A stretch of 64,000 bases of DNA from Parazoarcus communis SWub3 = DSM 12120 (lineage in GTDB: Bacteria > Pseudomonadota > Gammaproteobacteria > Burkholderiales > Rhodocyclaceae), in the NCBI RefSeq assembly GCF_003226565.1, contig NZ_QKOE01000006.1, positions 186,001-250,000 on the forward strand. Direction: 5' to 3'. Position 1 is the stretch's first letter; each line of letters opens with the position of its first letter. Below the pieces are notes generated by a model. It had not been told where the DNA came from. It saw only the letters and a program-made list of their open reading frames with translations, and did no database searches. Positions 1 to 8,995 of this stretch are shown in pieces. Position numbers and translations under genes: made by a program.

Positions 1-464
1 GCCGCCGAATAGTTGGTCTGCCCGAAAGCCCCCTTCTGACCATTGACCGAGGACACGTTGATCACCCGGCCCCACTTGCGTTCGACCATGCCATCCATGA
101 CCTGCTTGGTCATGTTGAACACCGAATCCAGGTTGGTGCTGATCACCGCATCCCAGTCGGCCTTGGTCATCTTCTTGAAGGTCATGTCACGGGTGATGCC
201 CGCGTTGTTCACGAGCACATCCACCGGACCGACATCCTTGGTCACCTGCTCCACGCACGCCTTGCACGAGTCGAAATCCGACACATCGCACGGATAGCCC
301 TTGAAGCCGTAGCCCATGTTGTTCATCGCCTGCAGCCACTCGGCCGCCTTGGCATTGCCCGGCGAATGCGTCGTCACCACCTTGTAGCCCAGCGCGGCCA
401 GCTTGATGCAGATCGCCTCGCCCAGCCCACCCATACCACCGGTCACCAGTGCAACTCTCGACAT
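1..464 (-). CDS. phaB: Acetoacetyl-CoA reductase PhaB (3' part off the left edge)
   Basis: Short-chain dehydrogenase that reduces acetoacetyl-CoA to (R)-3-hydroxybutyryl-CoA with NADPH, the step before PHB polymerisation. About the first 154 of the usual ~246 residues are visible. The start ATG (462-464) follows a strong GGAGGAGG Shine-Dalgarno. The N-terminus carries the glycine-rich cofactor loop VTGGMGGLGE. NNAG and the stretch VSSVNGQKGAFGQTNYSAA, with catalytic Ser and the start of the Tyr/Lys region, are characteristic of PhaB rather than FabG. It lies directly downstream of phaC on the same strand, the usual phaC-phaB arrangement. The C-terminus lies outside the window. Confidence 0.95.
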   Translation of the reverse strand, partial: MSRVALVTGGMGGLGEAICIKLAALGYKVVTTHSPGNAKAAEWLQAMNNMGYGFKGYPCDVSDFDSCKACVEQVTKDVGPVDVLVNNAGITRDMTFKKMTKADWDAVISTNLDSVFNMTKQVMDGMVERKWGRVINVSSVNGQKGAFGQTNYSA

Positions 465-575
465 AGTATTTCCTCCTCCCAATCGGATGTTCGGGGGGGC
501 TTCGCGTGCTCTGACGCCGGCCCCACCCGACCCGTCGCCAGATTCGACTTCAAGGCGCGCCGAAGCGCGCCGCGG

Positions 576-2318
576 TCATGCTTTTTCTTTTACGTAACGC
601 CCCGGAGCCGGTTCGATCGGCTCGTACTTCGTGCTGCCAAGCCGACCTCGAGCAGCCACCTGCTTGCCGCCGAAGGCCTTCAGCCACTCGGCCCAGTGCA
701 ACCACCAGCTGCCCTTCTGTTCGACCGCCTGCCCCAGCCACTCCTCGGGGTCGGCCACCTTCGCCGCATTGGTCCAGTAGCTGCGACGGTTCTTCGAAGC
801 CGGATTGATCGCCCCGGCGATATGGCCGCTGGCGCCCAGCACGAAGGTGGTTTCGCCGCCCAGCAGATTGCGCGCCAGATAGGCACTGGCCCACGGCACG
901 ATGTGATCCTCGCGCGCAGCCAGCAGATAGGCCGGCATGTCCACCTTGCCGAGATCGACCTTCTGCCCCAACATCCGCAGCTTGCCCGGCACTCGCAGAT
1001 TGTTCTCCAGGTACATGTTGCGCAGATACCAGGTCAGGAATGGGCCAGGCAGGTTGGTCGAATCCGAATTCCAGTAAAGCAGGTCGAACGCCTGCGGCTT
1101 CTGCCCCTTGAGGTAGTTGCCCACGACGTACTGCCATACCAGATCGTTGGCGCGCAGGAAGGAGAATACATTGGCCAGTTCCTGCCCCTTCAGCAGCCCC
1201 CCCTTGCCGATGGCCGCCTCGCGTGCCGTCACGCCGGCTTCGTCCACCAGGCAACCCAACTCTCCTGCATCGGCAAAGTCGAGCAGCGTGGTCATCAGGG
1301 TCAGGCTTGCGACGGGGTCCTCTCCTCGTGCCTTGGCGACGGCCAGCGCAGAGGTCAGGATGGTGCCGCCAACGCAGAAGCCCAGCACATTGGGCTTCTT
1401 CACCCGGGTCACCGAACGCACCACATCCAGCGCGGCGAGCGGCCCTTTTTCGAGATAGTCGTCCCAGGTCATCTGCGACTCGGCCGGCCCCGCGTTCTTC
1501 CAGGACACCAGGAACACGGTGAAACCCTGCTCGACGACGAAGCGGACCAACGAATTTTCCGGCTGCAAGTCCATGATGTAGAACTTGTTGATGCACGGCG
1601 GCACGATCAGCAACGGCACCTGCGCGACCTTGTCGGTCAGTGGCGCGTACTGGATCAGCTGCATCAACTCGTTTTCATAGATGACCGCACCGGGCGACAC
1701 GCCCAGATTGCGCCCGACCTCGAAGGCCGCATCATCGGTCATCGAGATGCGTCCCTTCTCCAGATCAGCCATCAGGTTCTTGATGCCCTGAGTGATGCTC
1801 TCACCCTGGGTATCAATCGCCTTCTTGATGAATTCGGGATTGGTTGCGGCAAAATTGGTCGGCGCCAGCGCATCGATGTACTGCCGGGTCAGGAACTGGA
1901 TCCGGCTCTTGGCCCGGCCGTCGGCAATCGGCATCTCATCGGCCACCTGCTTGAGGAAGCCGGCATTGATCAGGTAAGCCTGACGCAGGTAATCGAATAC
2001 CGGACTTTCCGACCACTCCGGCGCATTGAAGCGACGATCACCCGCCTCGGGCTGCACCACCGGCTCCGCAGGCGCTCCCGACGGCCGGCCCAGCAACGAA
2101 GACCACAAGGTCACGTGTCGCGCAGCGAAATCCTGCTGCATGCGCGAGAACGCCTCAGTCTCGGGCAGCGGCAAACGGGCCGCGGCAATCCCGGAGGAGT
2201 CCTGCATGGCCGCATGCTGTTTGGCCACGGCGTCGAAGAAGTTCTGCGCCATCGTCTGCCCGGCAAGCAACATCGCTTGCAACGCAGCCGGCGGCAATGG
2301 GTCTTTCGAATCGGACAT
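576..2318 (-). CDS. phaC: Class I poly(3-hydroxyalkanoate) synthase PhaC
   Basis: Polymerises (R)-3-hydroxyacyl-CoA into PHA/PHB at the granule surface. At 580 aa it has the normal class I length. The N-terminal PhaC domain (roughly residues 95-260) is followed by an alpha/beta-hydrolase core. The lipase-like box GFCVGG places the nucleophile at Cys315. The rest of the triad is visible as Asp471 (AREDHIVPW) and His499 (GASGHIAG). It precedes phaB by about 110 bp, so the pair is probably co-transcribed. Start ATG at 2318, with an AGGAGG-like site just upstream. Confidence 0.97.
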   Translation of the reverse strand: MSDSKDPLPPAALQAMLLAGQTMAQNFFDAVAKQHAAMQDSSGIAAARLPLPETEAFSRMQQDFAARHVTLWSSLLGRPSGAPAEPVVQPEAGDRRFNAPEWSESPVFDYLRQAYLINAGFLKQVADEMPIADGRAKSRIQFLTRQYIDALAPTNFAATNPEFIKKAIDTQGESITQGIKNLMADLEKGRISMTDDAAFEVGRNLGVSPGAVIYENELMQLIQYAPLTDKVAQVPLLIVPPCINKFYIMDLQPENSLVRFVVEQGFTVFLVSWKNAGPAESQMTWDDYLEKGPLAALDVVRSVTRVKKPNVLGFCVGGTILTSALAVAKARGEDPVASLTLMTTLLDFADAGELGCLVDEAGVTAREAAIGKGGLLKGQELANVFSFLRANDLVWQYVVGNYLKGQKPQAFDLLYWNSDSTNLPGPFLTWYLRNMYLENNLRVPGKLRMLGQKVDLGKVDMPAYLLAAREDHIVPWASAYLARNLLGGETTFVLGASGHIAGAINPASKNRRSYWTNAAKVADPEEWLGQAVEQKGSWWLHWAEWLKAFGGKQVAARGRLGSTKYEPIEPAPGRYVKEKA

Positions 2319-2411
2319 CAGCCCCTCCTAAGGCCGGCGCGGCACGAACGTGCCACACCCAAAAATCCGTATCTGGCGCGAGTTCAGGATGGCTGCGGTT
2401 AGAATCGAGCC

Positions 2412-2630
2412 ATGTACCTGATTGCAATCGCCTGGCTTTATGTCGCAGCGCTCGCTGCAGTGTCCGACGACACCGTAGTGGGCGGCGTGCTGACGTTCAT
2501 ATTTTACGGAATCGCACCCATGGCGTTATTCATCTGGCTCTTCGGCACCTCCGCCCGGCGCCGGCGCCAGAAGGCGCGGGAAGCAAGCGAAGGCCTCAAC
2601 GATAGTGCCGATTCCAGTGGCAATCAATAG
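2412..2630 (+). CDS. Small two-helix membrane protein, function unknown
   Basis: A 72-aa protein diverging from phaC. It has two hydrophobic stretches (about residues 2-17 and 23-44) followed by a strongly basic RRRRQKAR segment and a polar tail, which suggests a small inner-membrane protein with its C-terminus in the cytoplasm by the positive-inside rule. I recognise no catalytic motif. The coding frame lies in the phaC-pgeF gap, which has no competing gene. It is probably a conserved hypothetical of betaproteobacteria, but that needs a database search. Confidence 0.6.
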   Translation: MYLIAIAWLYVAALAAVSDDTVVGGVLTFIFYGIAPMALFIWLFGTSARRRRQKAREASEGLNDSADSSGNQ

Positions 2631-2672
2631 CCAGAACACCGTACTTCGACATCATCGTCCGCAGCGGCCACC

Positions 2673-3419
2673 TCAGTCCAGCCAAACCATTGACGCGAAA
2701 CGTCCTGTTCTCTGATCACGGCGAAAGGAATAGTACCGGTCGGGCTCGCCCACGGTGCAGGCTCCACCCCCGTACACCCTGACTACACCCGCCCGCAACA
2801 GGCGTCTACGCGCAAGCGCGTAGATGTCCGCCAGCCATTTTCCCGGCTGCGCCAGCCCGACGAAGGCCTCGGCTGCCCCCGGATCGTCCGCGATGAAGGT
2901 ATCGCGCACATCGTCTCCCACCTCGAAAGCGGCCGGACCAATCGCCGGACCCAGCCAGGCCAGCACGCAGGAGGAGGGGACCGCCATGCCCGCAACCGTC
3001 GCCTCCAGTACGCCCGCCGCCAGACCACGCCAGCCGGCATGAGCCGCCCCCACCACAGAGCCGGCATCGTCACAGAACAACACCGGCAGGCAGTCGGCCG
3101 TCATCACCGCGCAGACTACGCCGCTGCGGCGTGCCACCGCGGCATCTGCCTGATGGACGCCAAGTGCATGATCGGCATCCACGACCGTTCGACCGTGCAC
3201 CTGATCCAGCCACACCGGCTCGGCAGGCAGCAGCCCTCTGAGGCGCCGACGGTTCTCGGCGACGGACTGCGCACAATCCCCCACGTGCAGACCAAGATTC
3301 AGACTGTCATAGGGCGCCACACTCACGCCACCCCGACGGGTGGTCACAAGCGCACGCACCTGTCGTGGTGCCGGCCAATCCGGCACGATGACGGGCAAAA
3401 GCGGTTGATCGATACTCAT
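2673..3419 (-). CDS. pgeF: Peptidoglycan editing factor PgeF / polyphenol oxidase (YfiH-LACC1 family)
   Basis: A 248-aa member of the YfiH/DUF152 copper-linked family, whose members are reported as purine nucleoside phosphorylase/oxidase-like enzymes and as peptidoglycan editing factors. Family landmarks are QVHG, the cysteine-containing TADCLPVLFCD and HAGWRGL, which supply the metal ligands (His, Cys, His). Its ATG overlaps the rluD stop by four bases (ATGA), so the two genes are translationally coupled, a common gene pair in proteobacteria. Confidence 0.92.
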   Translation of the reverse strand: MSIDQPLLPVIVPDWPAPRQVRALVTTRRGGVSVAPYDSLNLGLHVGDCAQSVAENRRRLRGLLPAEPVWLDQVHGRTVVDADHALGVHQADAAVARRSGVVCAVMTADCLPVLFCDDAGSVVGAAHAGWRGLAAGVLEATVAGMAVPSSCVLAWLGPAIGPAAFEVGDDVRDTFIADDPGAAEAFVGLAQPGKWLADIYALARRRLLRAGVVRVYGGGACTVGEPDRYYSFRRDQRTGRFASMVWLD

Positions 3420-4378
3420 GGACGGTAGCGCCCTCCCAGGGAATCCAGCAATATCGAGAAATCATCCGGCAGCGGCGCCGACCACTCCATGAGCTGTCCC
3501 TTCGCGGGATGCACCAGCCCCAGACGAAAGGCGTGCAGCGCCTGCCGGGGAAACGCGTCGAGTACGGGGTCTCCCGTCCGCCGCGCGCCATAGACCGGAT
3601 CACCGACCAGTGGGTGACCGATATGCGCCATATGAACGCGGATCTGATGTGTCCGTCCCGTCTCCAACTGGCACTCGATCAGGGTCGACCGCCCCAGGTG
3701 CTCACACACCCGGTAATGCGTCAGCGCCGGACGACCATTGCCGACCACCGCCATCTTGATCCGCTGCACCGGATGGCGCCCGATCGGTGCATCGACCTTG
3801 CCCCCTCGATCAACACAGCCCTGGACCAAGGCCAGATACTGCCGTTTGACCGATCGCGCCTGCAGTTGCCGGATCAGGTCGGTCTGGGCCTCCAGCGTCT
3901 TGGCCACAACCAGCAAACCACTGGTGTCCTTGTCCAGACGGTGAACAATGCCCGCGCGCGGCACACCGGACAGGGCCGGCGCATGGTGCAGCAAGGCATT
4001 GAGCAAGGTTCCGCTCCAGTTTCCGCTACCGGGATGCACCACCAGGCCGACCGGTTTGTCGATCACAAGCAGATGCTCATCCTCGTACACGATATTCAGC
4101 GGAATATCCTCCGCCTGCCCTGCAACCGCGTCGGGCGTCGACAAGGTCTCGACCTGCAGCCGCTCCCCGCCCCACACTTTCTGCTTGGCGTCGGCGCCCC
4201 CACCCTCGAGCAGGATCCGGCCATCCTTCAGCCAGGCCTGCAGCCGGCTACGGGAATGTTCGGGAAACAGGCGCGCCAGCGCTTGATCAAGACGCAATCC
4301 GGCCATATCGTGCGGAATCATCAACGTGTCGCACGAGTCCTCGGCATCCGCTGGGCTATAATCTTCTAGTTCATTCAC
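3416..4378 (-). CDS. rluD: 23S rRNA pseudouridine synthase RluD
   Basis: Converts uridines in helix 69 of 23S rRNA (1911/1915/1917 in E. coli numbering) to pseudouridine. An N-terminal S4 RNA-binding domain (RLDQALARLFPEHSRSRLQ) is followed by the catalytic domain with HRLDKDTSGL, whose Asp is catalytic, and TGRTHQIRVH. The start is uncertain: the GTG at 4378 gives 320 aa with an acidic N-terminal extension, and ATG at 4321 gives 301 aa. The longest open frame (to 4438) would run through the divergent bamD start and is unlikely. Coupled to pgeF downstream. Confidence 0.9.
   Translation of the reverse strand: MNELEDYSPADAEDSCDTLMIPHDMAGLRLDQALARLFPEHSRSRLQAWLKDGRILLEGGGADAKQKVWGGERLQVETLSTPDAVAGQAEDIPLNIVYEDEHLLVIDKPVGLVVHPGSGNWSGTLLNALLHHAPALSGVPRAGIVHRLDKDTSGLLVVAKTLEAQTDLIRQLQARSVKRQYLALVQGCVDRGGKVDAPIGRHPVQRIKMAVVGNGRPALTHYRVCEHLGRSTLIECQLETGRTHQIRVHMAHIGHPLVGDPVYGARRTGDPVLDAFPRQALHAFRLGLVHPAKGQLMEWSAPLPDDFSILLDSLGGRYRP
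4357..4362 (+). promoter_or_regulatory. Probable -10 element of bamD
   Basis: A perfect TATAAT lies 30 bp before the bamD ATG at 4392, inside the divergent rluD/bamD start region. No good -35 is visible at the expected distance (CGAGTC at 4334-4339), so the call rests on the -10 alone. Confidence 0.45.
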
Positions 4379-4391
4379 GCGAGTGTTATCG

Positions 4392-5201
4392 ATGGTCAGG
4401 TTCACCTTCGGAAGTTTAGCGGCAAAACTCACGCTCATCGGCGCCCTGGCCCTTGCAGGCTGCAGCGGCTTGCCCGACCAGATCGACGAAACCGCCGGCT
4501 GGAACGCGCAAAAGCTCTATTCGGAAGCCAAGGCCTCGATGTCCGAAGGCGGCTACGACCAGGCAATCAAGCTGTTCGAAAAGCTGGAGGCACGCTACCC
4601 CTATGGTCGCTTTGCCCAGCAGGCGCAGATCGAGGTTGCCTACGCCTACTACAAGTCGTCGGAGCCCGCGCTCGCGCTCGCTGCAGCAGACCGTTTCATC
4701 AAGCTGCACCCCAATCATCCTCACGTCGACTACGCCTACTACCTGAAGGGCCTGGTGAACTTCAACGAGGACCTTGGCCTGCTCGCCGGCCTGTCCAACC
4801 AGGACCTGTCCGAGCGCGACCCGCGCGGCGCACGTGAAGCCTTCGACACCTTCCGCGAGCTCACCACCCGCTTCCCGGAAAGCCGCTACGCCGAAGACTC
4901 CCGCCAACGCATGCAGTATCTGGTCAACTCGCTGGCCCAGCACGAGGTGCATGTCGCGCGTTACTACTACCGCCGCGGCGCCTACATTGCCGCAGTCAAC
5001 CGCGCCAAGGCGGCCATCACCAACTACCCCCAGGCGCCGGCGATCGAAGAAGCCCTGTTCCTGCTGCTCAAGAGTTACGACGCATTGGGCATGAACGACC
5101 TGCGTGACGACACCGACCGGATCATGCGCAAGAACTTCCCCGACAGCGTCTACTTTGCCGGCGGACCGCAGGACAATCGCCCCTGGTGGCAGCTCTGGTA
5201 A
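4392..5201 (+). CDS. bamD: Outer membrane assembly lipoprotein BamD (ComL)
   Basis: Essential lipoprotein of the BAM complex that inserts beta-barrel proteins into the outer membrane. The N-terminal signal ends in the lipobox LAGC (Cys about residue 24 of this start). TPR repeats follow (YDQAIKLFEKLEARYPYG, ALAAADRFIKLHPNHPH, and so on). The length of 269 aa is typical. I prefer ATG 4392 over the in-frame GTG at 4383 because it gives a standard lipoprotein signal. Divergent from rluD, a conserved arrangement. Confidence 0.95.
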   Translation: MVRFTFGSLAAKLTLIGALALAGCSGLPDQIDETAGWNAQKLYSEAKASMSEGGYDQAIKLFEKLEARYPYGRFAQQAQIEVAYAYYKSSEPALALAAADRFIKLHPNHPHVDYAYYLKGLVNFNEDLGLLAGLSNQDLSERDPRGAREAFDTFRELTTRFPESRYAEDSRQRMQYLVNSLAQHEVHVARYYYRRGAYIAAVNRAKAAITNYPQAPAIEEALFLLLKSYDALGMNDLRDDTDRIMRKNFPDSVYFAGGPQDNRPWWQLW

Positions 5202-5215
5202 TCTGCCCTCCACGC

Positions 5216-5271
5216 CACCCCGGGGCCTGACGGCCCGGGGTCGGTGACAGGCGTGGGCCTCATGCCTGTCG
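5216..5271. terminator. Two consecutive hairpins between convergent bamD and the HPP/CBS gene
   Basis: First hairpin: an ACCCCGGG(G)CC / GGCCCGGGGT stem with a TGAC loop (about 5216-5241). Second: GACAGGC / GCCTGTC with an 11-nt loop (5247-5271). Neither has a T tract, so these may be factor-assisted or bidirectional termination structures for the convergent genes rather than classical intrinsic terminators. Confidence 0.4.
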
Positions 5272-5285
5272 AAGCTTGATGACCG

Positions 5286-6530
5286 TCACACGCCTCCAGC
5301 CTCCAGCCCCGCCAACGGCCCCTGATACAAGGCGCCAATCAGGTCGCGGGGGGCAACGATACCGGCCAGTCGCCCCTCGGGATCCACAATCGGTACATGG
5401 CTATGGCCTTCGCGGCCAAGCAGCCCGACGATCTCGGCCACGGACGTTCGCTCACCCGCAGTTTGAACCGCAGCCGTCATCACCTGGCCGACAAACTCCA
5501 CCCTATCCGAATGCGTCCGGCCGCTGCGCCTGACCACCCTTCGCAAGCGCTCGTGCATGCCACGATGGGGACCGAGGCCGGCAAGACGAAGGAAGTCTGC
5601 CAGAGTCAGGATGCCCTGCACCCTCCTGGCCCGGTCCACCACTGGCAAGGCCTTCACTCCCTGTGCCTGCATCAACGCCCAGGCATCTTCAAGCAAGGTG
5701 CCGTACTCAACGGTGACAACCTCACGGGTCATGATGTCCTCGCACCTTACCGAGGCGAGACGGCGTCGATAAGCCTGCTCCTCCAAACGGGCGAACAAGC
5801 CAAGCAAGTCATCGCGACTCACATCCAGGACCTGATTGTATTCGTCAAGCACCGTATCGATGTCAGCGTCCGACACCCTCACGCGCGATGCCACCTGGTG
5901 CGCAGCAGGCACCGCTGCCGCACTCGTACCGGCCTGCGGATAGGTACGCCCGGTCGCCCGGTTGTATGTCACGGCCAGCAGCAACAGGCACATCGAGTTG
6001 AACAACACCGGATACAAGACGAACCCATATCCCAGGTCATGGATGACCGGCCCGCCGACTACCGCAGTCAGGGCAACCGCGCCAGCCGGTGGATGAATGC
6101 AACGCAGGGCAAACATCAAACCGATGGAAAGCGACACGGCCAGCGCAGCAGCCAGGGCGGGATCCCGCAGCAGGCCCTGGGCGCAACTGACACCGACCAG
6201 TCCCGCAACCATGTTTCCGCCCAGCATGGCCCACGGCTGGGCAAGCGGGCTGGAAGGTACGGCAAACAGAAGTACGGCAGAAGCCCCCATCGGCGCGATG
6301 ACCCAGGGCAGCAAGGCCTCTGATCCGACCAGCCATCGCCCGAGCAGCGCAGTCGCCAGGATGCCGATCAAGGCGCCAAACGCACCCCGCAGACGCTCTG
6401 CACCATTGACTCGTTGTTGATTTGGCGCCAACGCGCCCATTAAAGCGGACAGAACAGCAGAAAGCTTCACGCAAGGAACCTGGCTGACAAGGAAACGGGG
6501 CGGAAGGCCGCGCCGTTGCAGCCAGGGCAT
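5286..6530 (-). CDS. HPP-family integral membrane protein with two C-terminal CBS domains
   Basis: The N-terminal half (about residues 45-195) holds several hydrophobic segments and the HPP signature (RCIHPPAGAVALTAVVGG). The C-terminal part has a pair of CBS domains (about 265-320 and 355-410), the usual adenosine-nucleotide-sensing tandem: DIMTREVVTVEYGTLLEDA... and GQVMTAAVQTAGERTSVAE. HPP proteins are proposed transporters; plant members carry nitrite. The substrate here is unknown. ATG at 6530 chosen over an in-frame GTG six bases upstream. Convergent with bamD. Confidence 0.85.
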   Translation of the reverse strand: MPWLQRRGLPPRFLVSQVPCVKLSAVLSALMGALAPNQQRVNGAERLRGAFGALIGILATALLGRWLVGSEALLPWVIAPMGASAVLLFAVPSSPLAQPWAMLGGNMVAGLVGVSCAQGLLRDPALAAALAVSLSIGLMFALRCIHPPAGAVALTAVVGGPVIHDLGYGFVLYPVLFNSMCLLLLAVTYNRATGRTYPQAGTSAAAVPAAHQVASRVRVSDADIDTVLDEYNQVLDVSRDDLLGLFARLEEQAYRRRLASVRCEDIMTREVVTVEYGTLLEDAWALMQAQGVKALPVVDRARRVQGILTLADFLRLAGLGPHRGMHERLRRVVRRSGRTHSDRVEFVGQVMTAAVQTAGERTSVAEIVGLLGREGHSHVPIVDPEGRLAGIVAPRDLIGALYQGPLAGLEAGGV

Positions 6531-6690
6531 CACCACACCGGATCAGGAAGGAGGGATACGTCCGGTCTCCCCGACCCGGCGGGCCAGCCACTCACCCGGC
6601 TAACTGCATCCTTGCAGGCGGGGAGTCAGAATTCTGCACTGTTTCGATCCCGAAGTGCACACCCGGCCTTGCGCCAAGCGCCCATCCGCG

Positions 6691-7851
6691 TCAGCTCGCC
6701 AGTGGAAAGCTGCCCGGCACGAGGATATCCCGTCCGACGGTGTTGATGTCCGTGCGTCCGCAGAACGCCATCGTGATGTCCAGCTCCCGCGCAATAAGCT
6801 CCAGGCACTTGGTGACCCCGGCTTCGCCCATCGCCCCGAGCCCGTAGAGGAAGGGGCGTCCGATCAGCGTACCGCGGGCCCCCAGCGCAAGCGCCTTGAT
6901 CACATCCTGTCCGCTGCGGATGCCACCATCCATCCACACCTCCATGGCACCGCCCACCGCCTCGACGATGGCGGGCAAGGCATGGATCGACGACGGCGCG
7001 CCGTCGAGCTGACGACCGCCGTGGTTGGACACCACCAGCGCATCCGCGCCACTATCCACGGCCAACCGCGCATCTTCGGCGTCCATGATGCCTTTCAGGA
7101 TCAACTTGCCACCCCAGCGCTTCTTGACCCACTCCACATCCGCCCAGCTCAGTGCCGGATCAAACTGCTCTGCCGTCCAGCTCGCCAGCGAGGACATGTC
7201 GCCCACCCCCTTCGCATGGCCGACGATATTGCCGAACGTCCGCCGTGGCGTGCCCAGCATGCCCAGACACCAGCGCGGCTTGGTCGCCAGATTGACGAGA
7301 TTGGCCAGCGTGGGCTTCGGGGGTGCGGAAAGCCCGTTCTTGATGTCCTTGTGGCGTTGCCCGAGAATCTGCAGATCCAGCGTCAGCATCAACGCCGAAC
7401 AATTGACCGCCTTGGCCCGGTCGATCAGCCGCTCGACAAAATCGCGGTCGCGCATCATGTACACCTGAAACCAGAACGGCGCCTGGGTATGTGCAGCGAT
7501 ATCCTCGATCGAGCAGATGCTCATCGTCGACAGCGTAAAGGGGACGCCAAAGCGGTGCGCCGCACGCGCGGCAAGGATCTCGCCATCGGCATGCTGCATC
7601 CCGGTCAGCCCGGTCGGCGCAATCGCGACCGGCATCGCCACATCCTGCCCCACCATCGTCGTACGCAGGCTGCGTCCTTCCATATTCACCGCCACCCGCT
7701 GACGCAACTTGATCGGCTGAAAGTCGGATTCGTTGGCACGATAGGTCGTCTCGGTCCACGAGCCGGAGTCGGCGTAATCGTAGAACATGCGGGGTACCCG
7801 CTTCTGGGCCAGCCGGCGCAAATCCTCGATGCAGGTGATGGGGCTGCTCAT
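6691..7851 (-). CDS. lldD: FMN-dependent L-lactate dehydrogenase / 2-hydroxy-acid oxidase
   Basis: A 386-aa FMN-dependent alpha-hydroxy-acid dehydrogenase that oxidises L-lactate or a related 2-hydroxy acid. Landmarks: the N-terminal AP/YDYADSGS segment, the LTLDLQILGQRHKDIKNG motif, the catalytic-base loop SNHGGRQLD (active His) and the phosphate-binding GIRSGQDVIKALALGA. ATG 7851 is preceded by GGAGAC; the longer frame to 7923 adds a non-conserved leader. The exact substrate (lactate, mandelate, glycolate) cannot be fixed from sequence alone. A LysR gene lies 99 bp upstream on the same strand. Confidence 0.88.
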   Translation of the reverse strand: MSSPITCIEDLRRLAQKRVPRMFYDYADSGSWTETTYRANESDFQPIKLRQRVAVNMEGRSLRTTMVGQDVAMPVAIAPTGLTGMQHADGEILAARAAHRFGVPFTLSTMSICSIEDIAAHTQAPFWFQVYMMRDRDFVERLIDRAKAVNCSALMLTLDLQILGQRHKDIKNGLSAPPKPTLANLVNLATKPRWCLGMLGTPRRTFGNIVGHAKGVGDMSSLASWTAEQFDPALSWADVEWVKKRWGGKLILKGIMDAEDARLAVDSGADALVVSNHGGRQLDGAPSSIHALPAIVEAVGGAMEVWMDGGIRSGQDVIKALALGARGTLIGRPFLYGLGAMGEAGVTKCLELIARELDITMAFCGRTDINTVGRDILVPGSFPLAS

Positions 7852-7950
7852 CTGATGTCTCCGTGTCGAATCATGAATACGATGCCGGGACGATTTCCCC
7901 GCATGGAAGACATCATCGGACAATCGGCCGCCCGGCAGCCGGAAGATTTT

Positions 7951-8874
7951 TCAGCCGGTGCGCGAAATTAGTTCCGCGGCCTCATACTCCGCTTCACGAC
8001 AAACCTGGCGCAACCATGCGGCGAACGCTGCCGCGGCCCCCTGCGGCGACGCGGTGGCAATGTAGTACTGAGTGCGGGCAACGACCCTCAGCCCGAACAA
8101 CGGCACCAGACCTTCCGACCTCAACCAGGCACGTGCCAGCGTCGGCCGCCCGGGCGCCACCCCCTGAGCACAGGCAGCTGCCTCGAGCACCAGCCCCAGA
8201 TCAACCAGCCGGGGCCCCTGGGCCGGCTCCTCCAGTGCAGCAAGCCCCGCCGCCTCGAACAATGGCGCCCAGGGCTCCAGCGGTGTACGCAACAAGGGCA
8301 GGCGGGCGAGATCCGCAGCCTTGCCCACCGGCCCGACGCGCGCCAACAGTGCGGGCGACGCCAATGGCACCAGGACATCCCGCATCAGACAGTCTCCACC
8401 ATGCGCAGCACGATCACCATGCCGCACCTCCAGCTGGGCATCGCCTCCCGAGCCTTGGTCGACATAGGGAACGCTGAGCACCAGCTCAAGCTCGATGCGC
8501 GGATGCGCCCGGGTGAACCCCTCCAGTGCCGGCACGATGATCTGCCGGGCAAAAGTCGGCGGCGCTACCACCCGCAGCCGCTCGATGCGCTGCGCCGCGC
8601 GACGATGCAGCGGCATGGCCGCGAGCAGGCCGAGTGCGGAACGGACCTGCTCGAGATACTCCTTGCCGGTCGGCGTCAACGCCAGTGTCTTCCCATTACG
8701 CGTCAGCAGTTGGGTGCCAAGCAATTCCTCGACCGTCGCCAGCCGCTTGCTGACGGCACTGGCCGTCACACTCAGCTCGAGCGCCGCACGCTCGAAGGAC
8801 CCCAACCGCGCGGCTGCCTCGAATGCACGCAAGCCATCGATCGAAGGAAAACGGATATCGGCAGGCAGACTCAC
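7951..8874 (-). CDS. LysR-family transcriptional regulator (GcvA-like)
   Basis: About 307 aa with an N-terminal winged HTH (IDGLRAFEAAARLGSFERAA...LSVTASAVSKRLATVEELLG) and a periplasmic-binding-type effector domain, resembling the GcvA/AmpR subgroup. The GTG at 8874 is the most plausible start because it places the HTH about 10 residues from the N-terminus; the longer frame would run back into the glcB terminator. It sits between glcB and the hydroxy-acid dehydrogenase on the same strand and may control the latter. Confidence 0.82.
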   Translation of the reverse strand: MSLPADIRFPSIDGLRAFEAAARLGSFERAALELSVTASAVSKRLATVEELLGTQLLTRNGKTLALTPTGKEYLEQVRSALGLLAAMPLHRRAAQRIERLRVVAPPTFARQIIVPALEGFTRAHPRIELELVLSVPYVDQGSGGDAQLEVRHGDRAAHGGDCLMRDVLVPLASPALLARVGPVGKAADLARLPLLRTPLEPWAPLFEAAGLAALEEPAQGPRLVDLGLVLEAAACAQGVAPGRPTLARAWLRSEGLVPLFGLRVVARTQYYIATASPQGAAAAFAAWLRQVCREAEYEAAELISRTG

Positions 8875-8942
8875 GGATAGGAAAAGGTCGGACGACAGAC
8901 TGGCCAGAGGATACCCCGAAAGCTGCACGCCGCCAGCAGACG

Positions 8943-8970
8943 AAAAAAAACCGGCCCCCGAAGGAGCCGG
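8943..8970 (-). terminator. Intrinsic terminator of glcB
   Basis: Reading the minus strand, an 8-bp stem (CCGGCTCC / GGGGCCGG, one G-T pair) with a TTCG tetraloop is followed by eight T. It begins 26 bp after the glcB stop codon. This is the clearest intrinsic terminator in the first 10 kb and separates glcB from the LysR gene. Confidence 0.9.
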
Positions 8971-8995
8971 CGTGTCGATCAAGACCCCGGGGCGG

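Noticed and set aside
366-2402. 678-codon ORF opposite phaC
   Set aside because: Antisense shadow of a well supported phaC; low-complexity His/Gln/Arg-rich translation without family resemblance.
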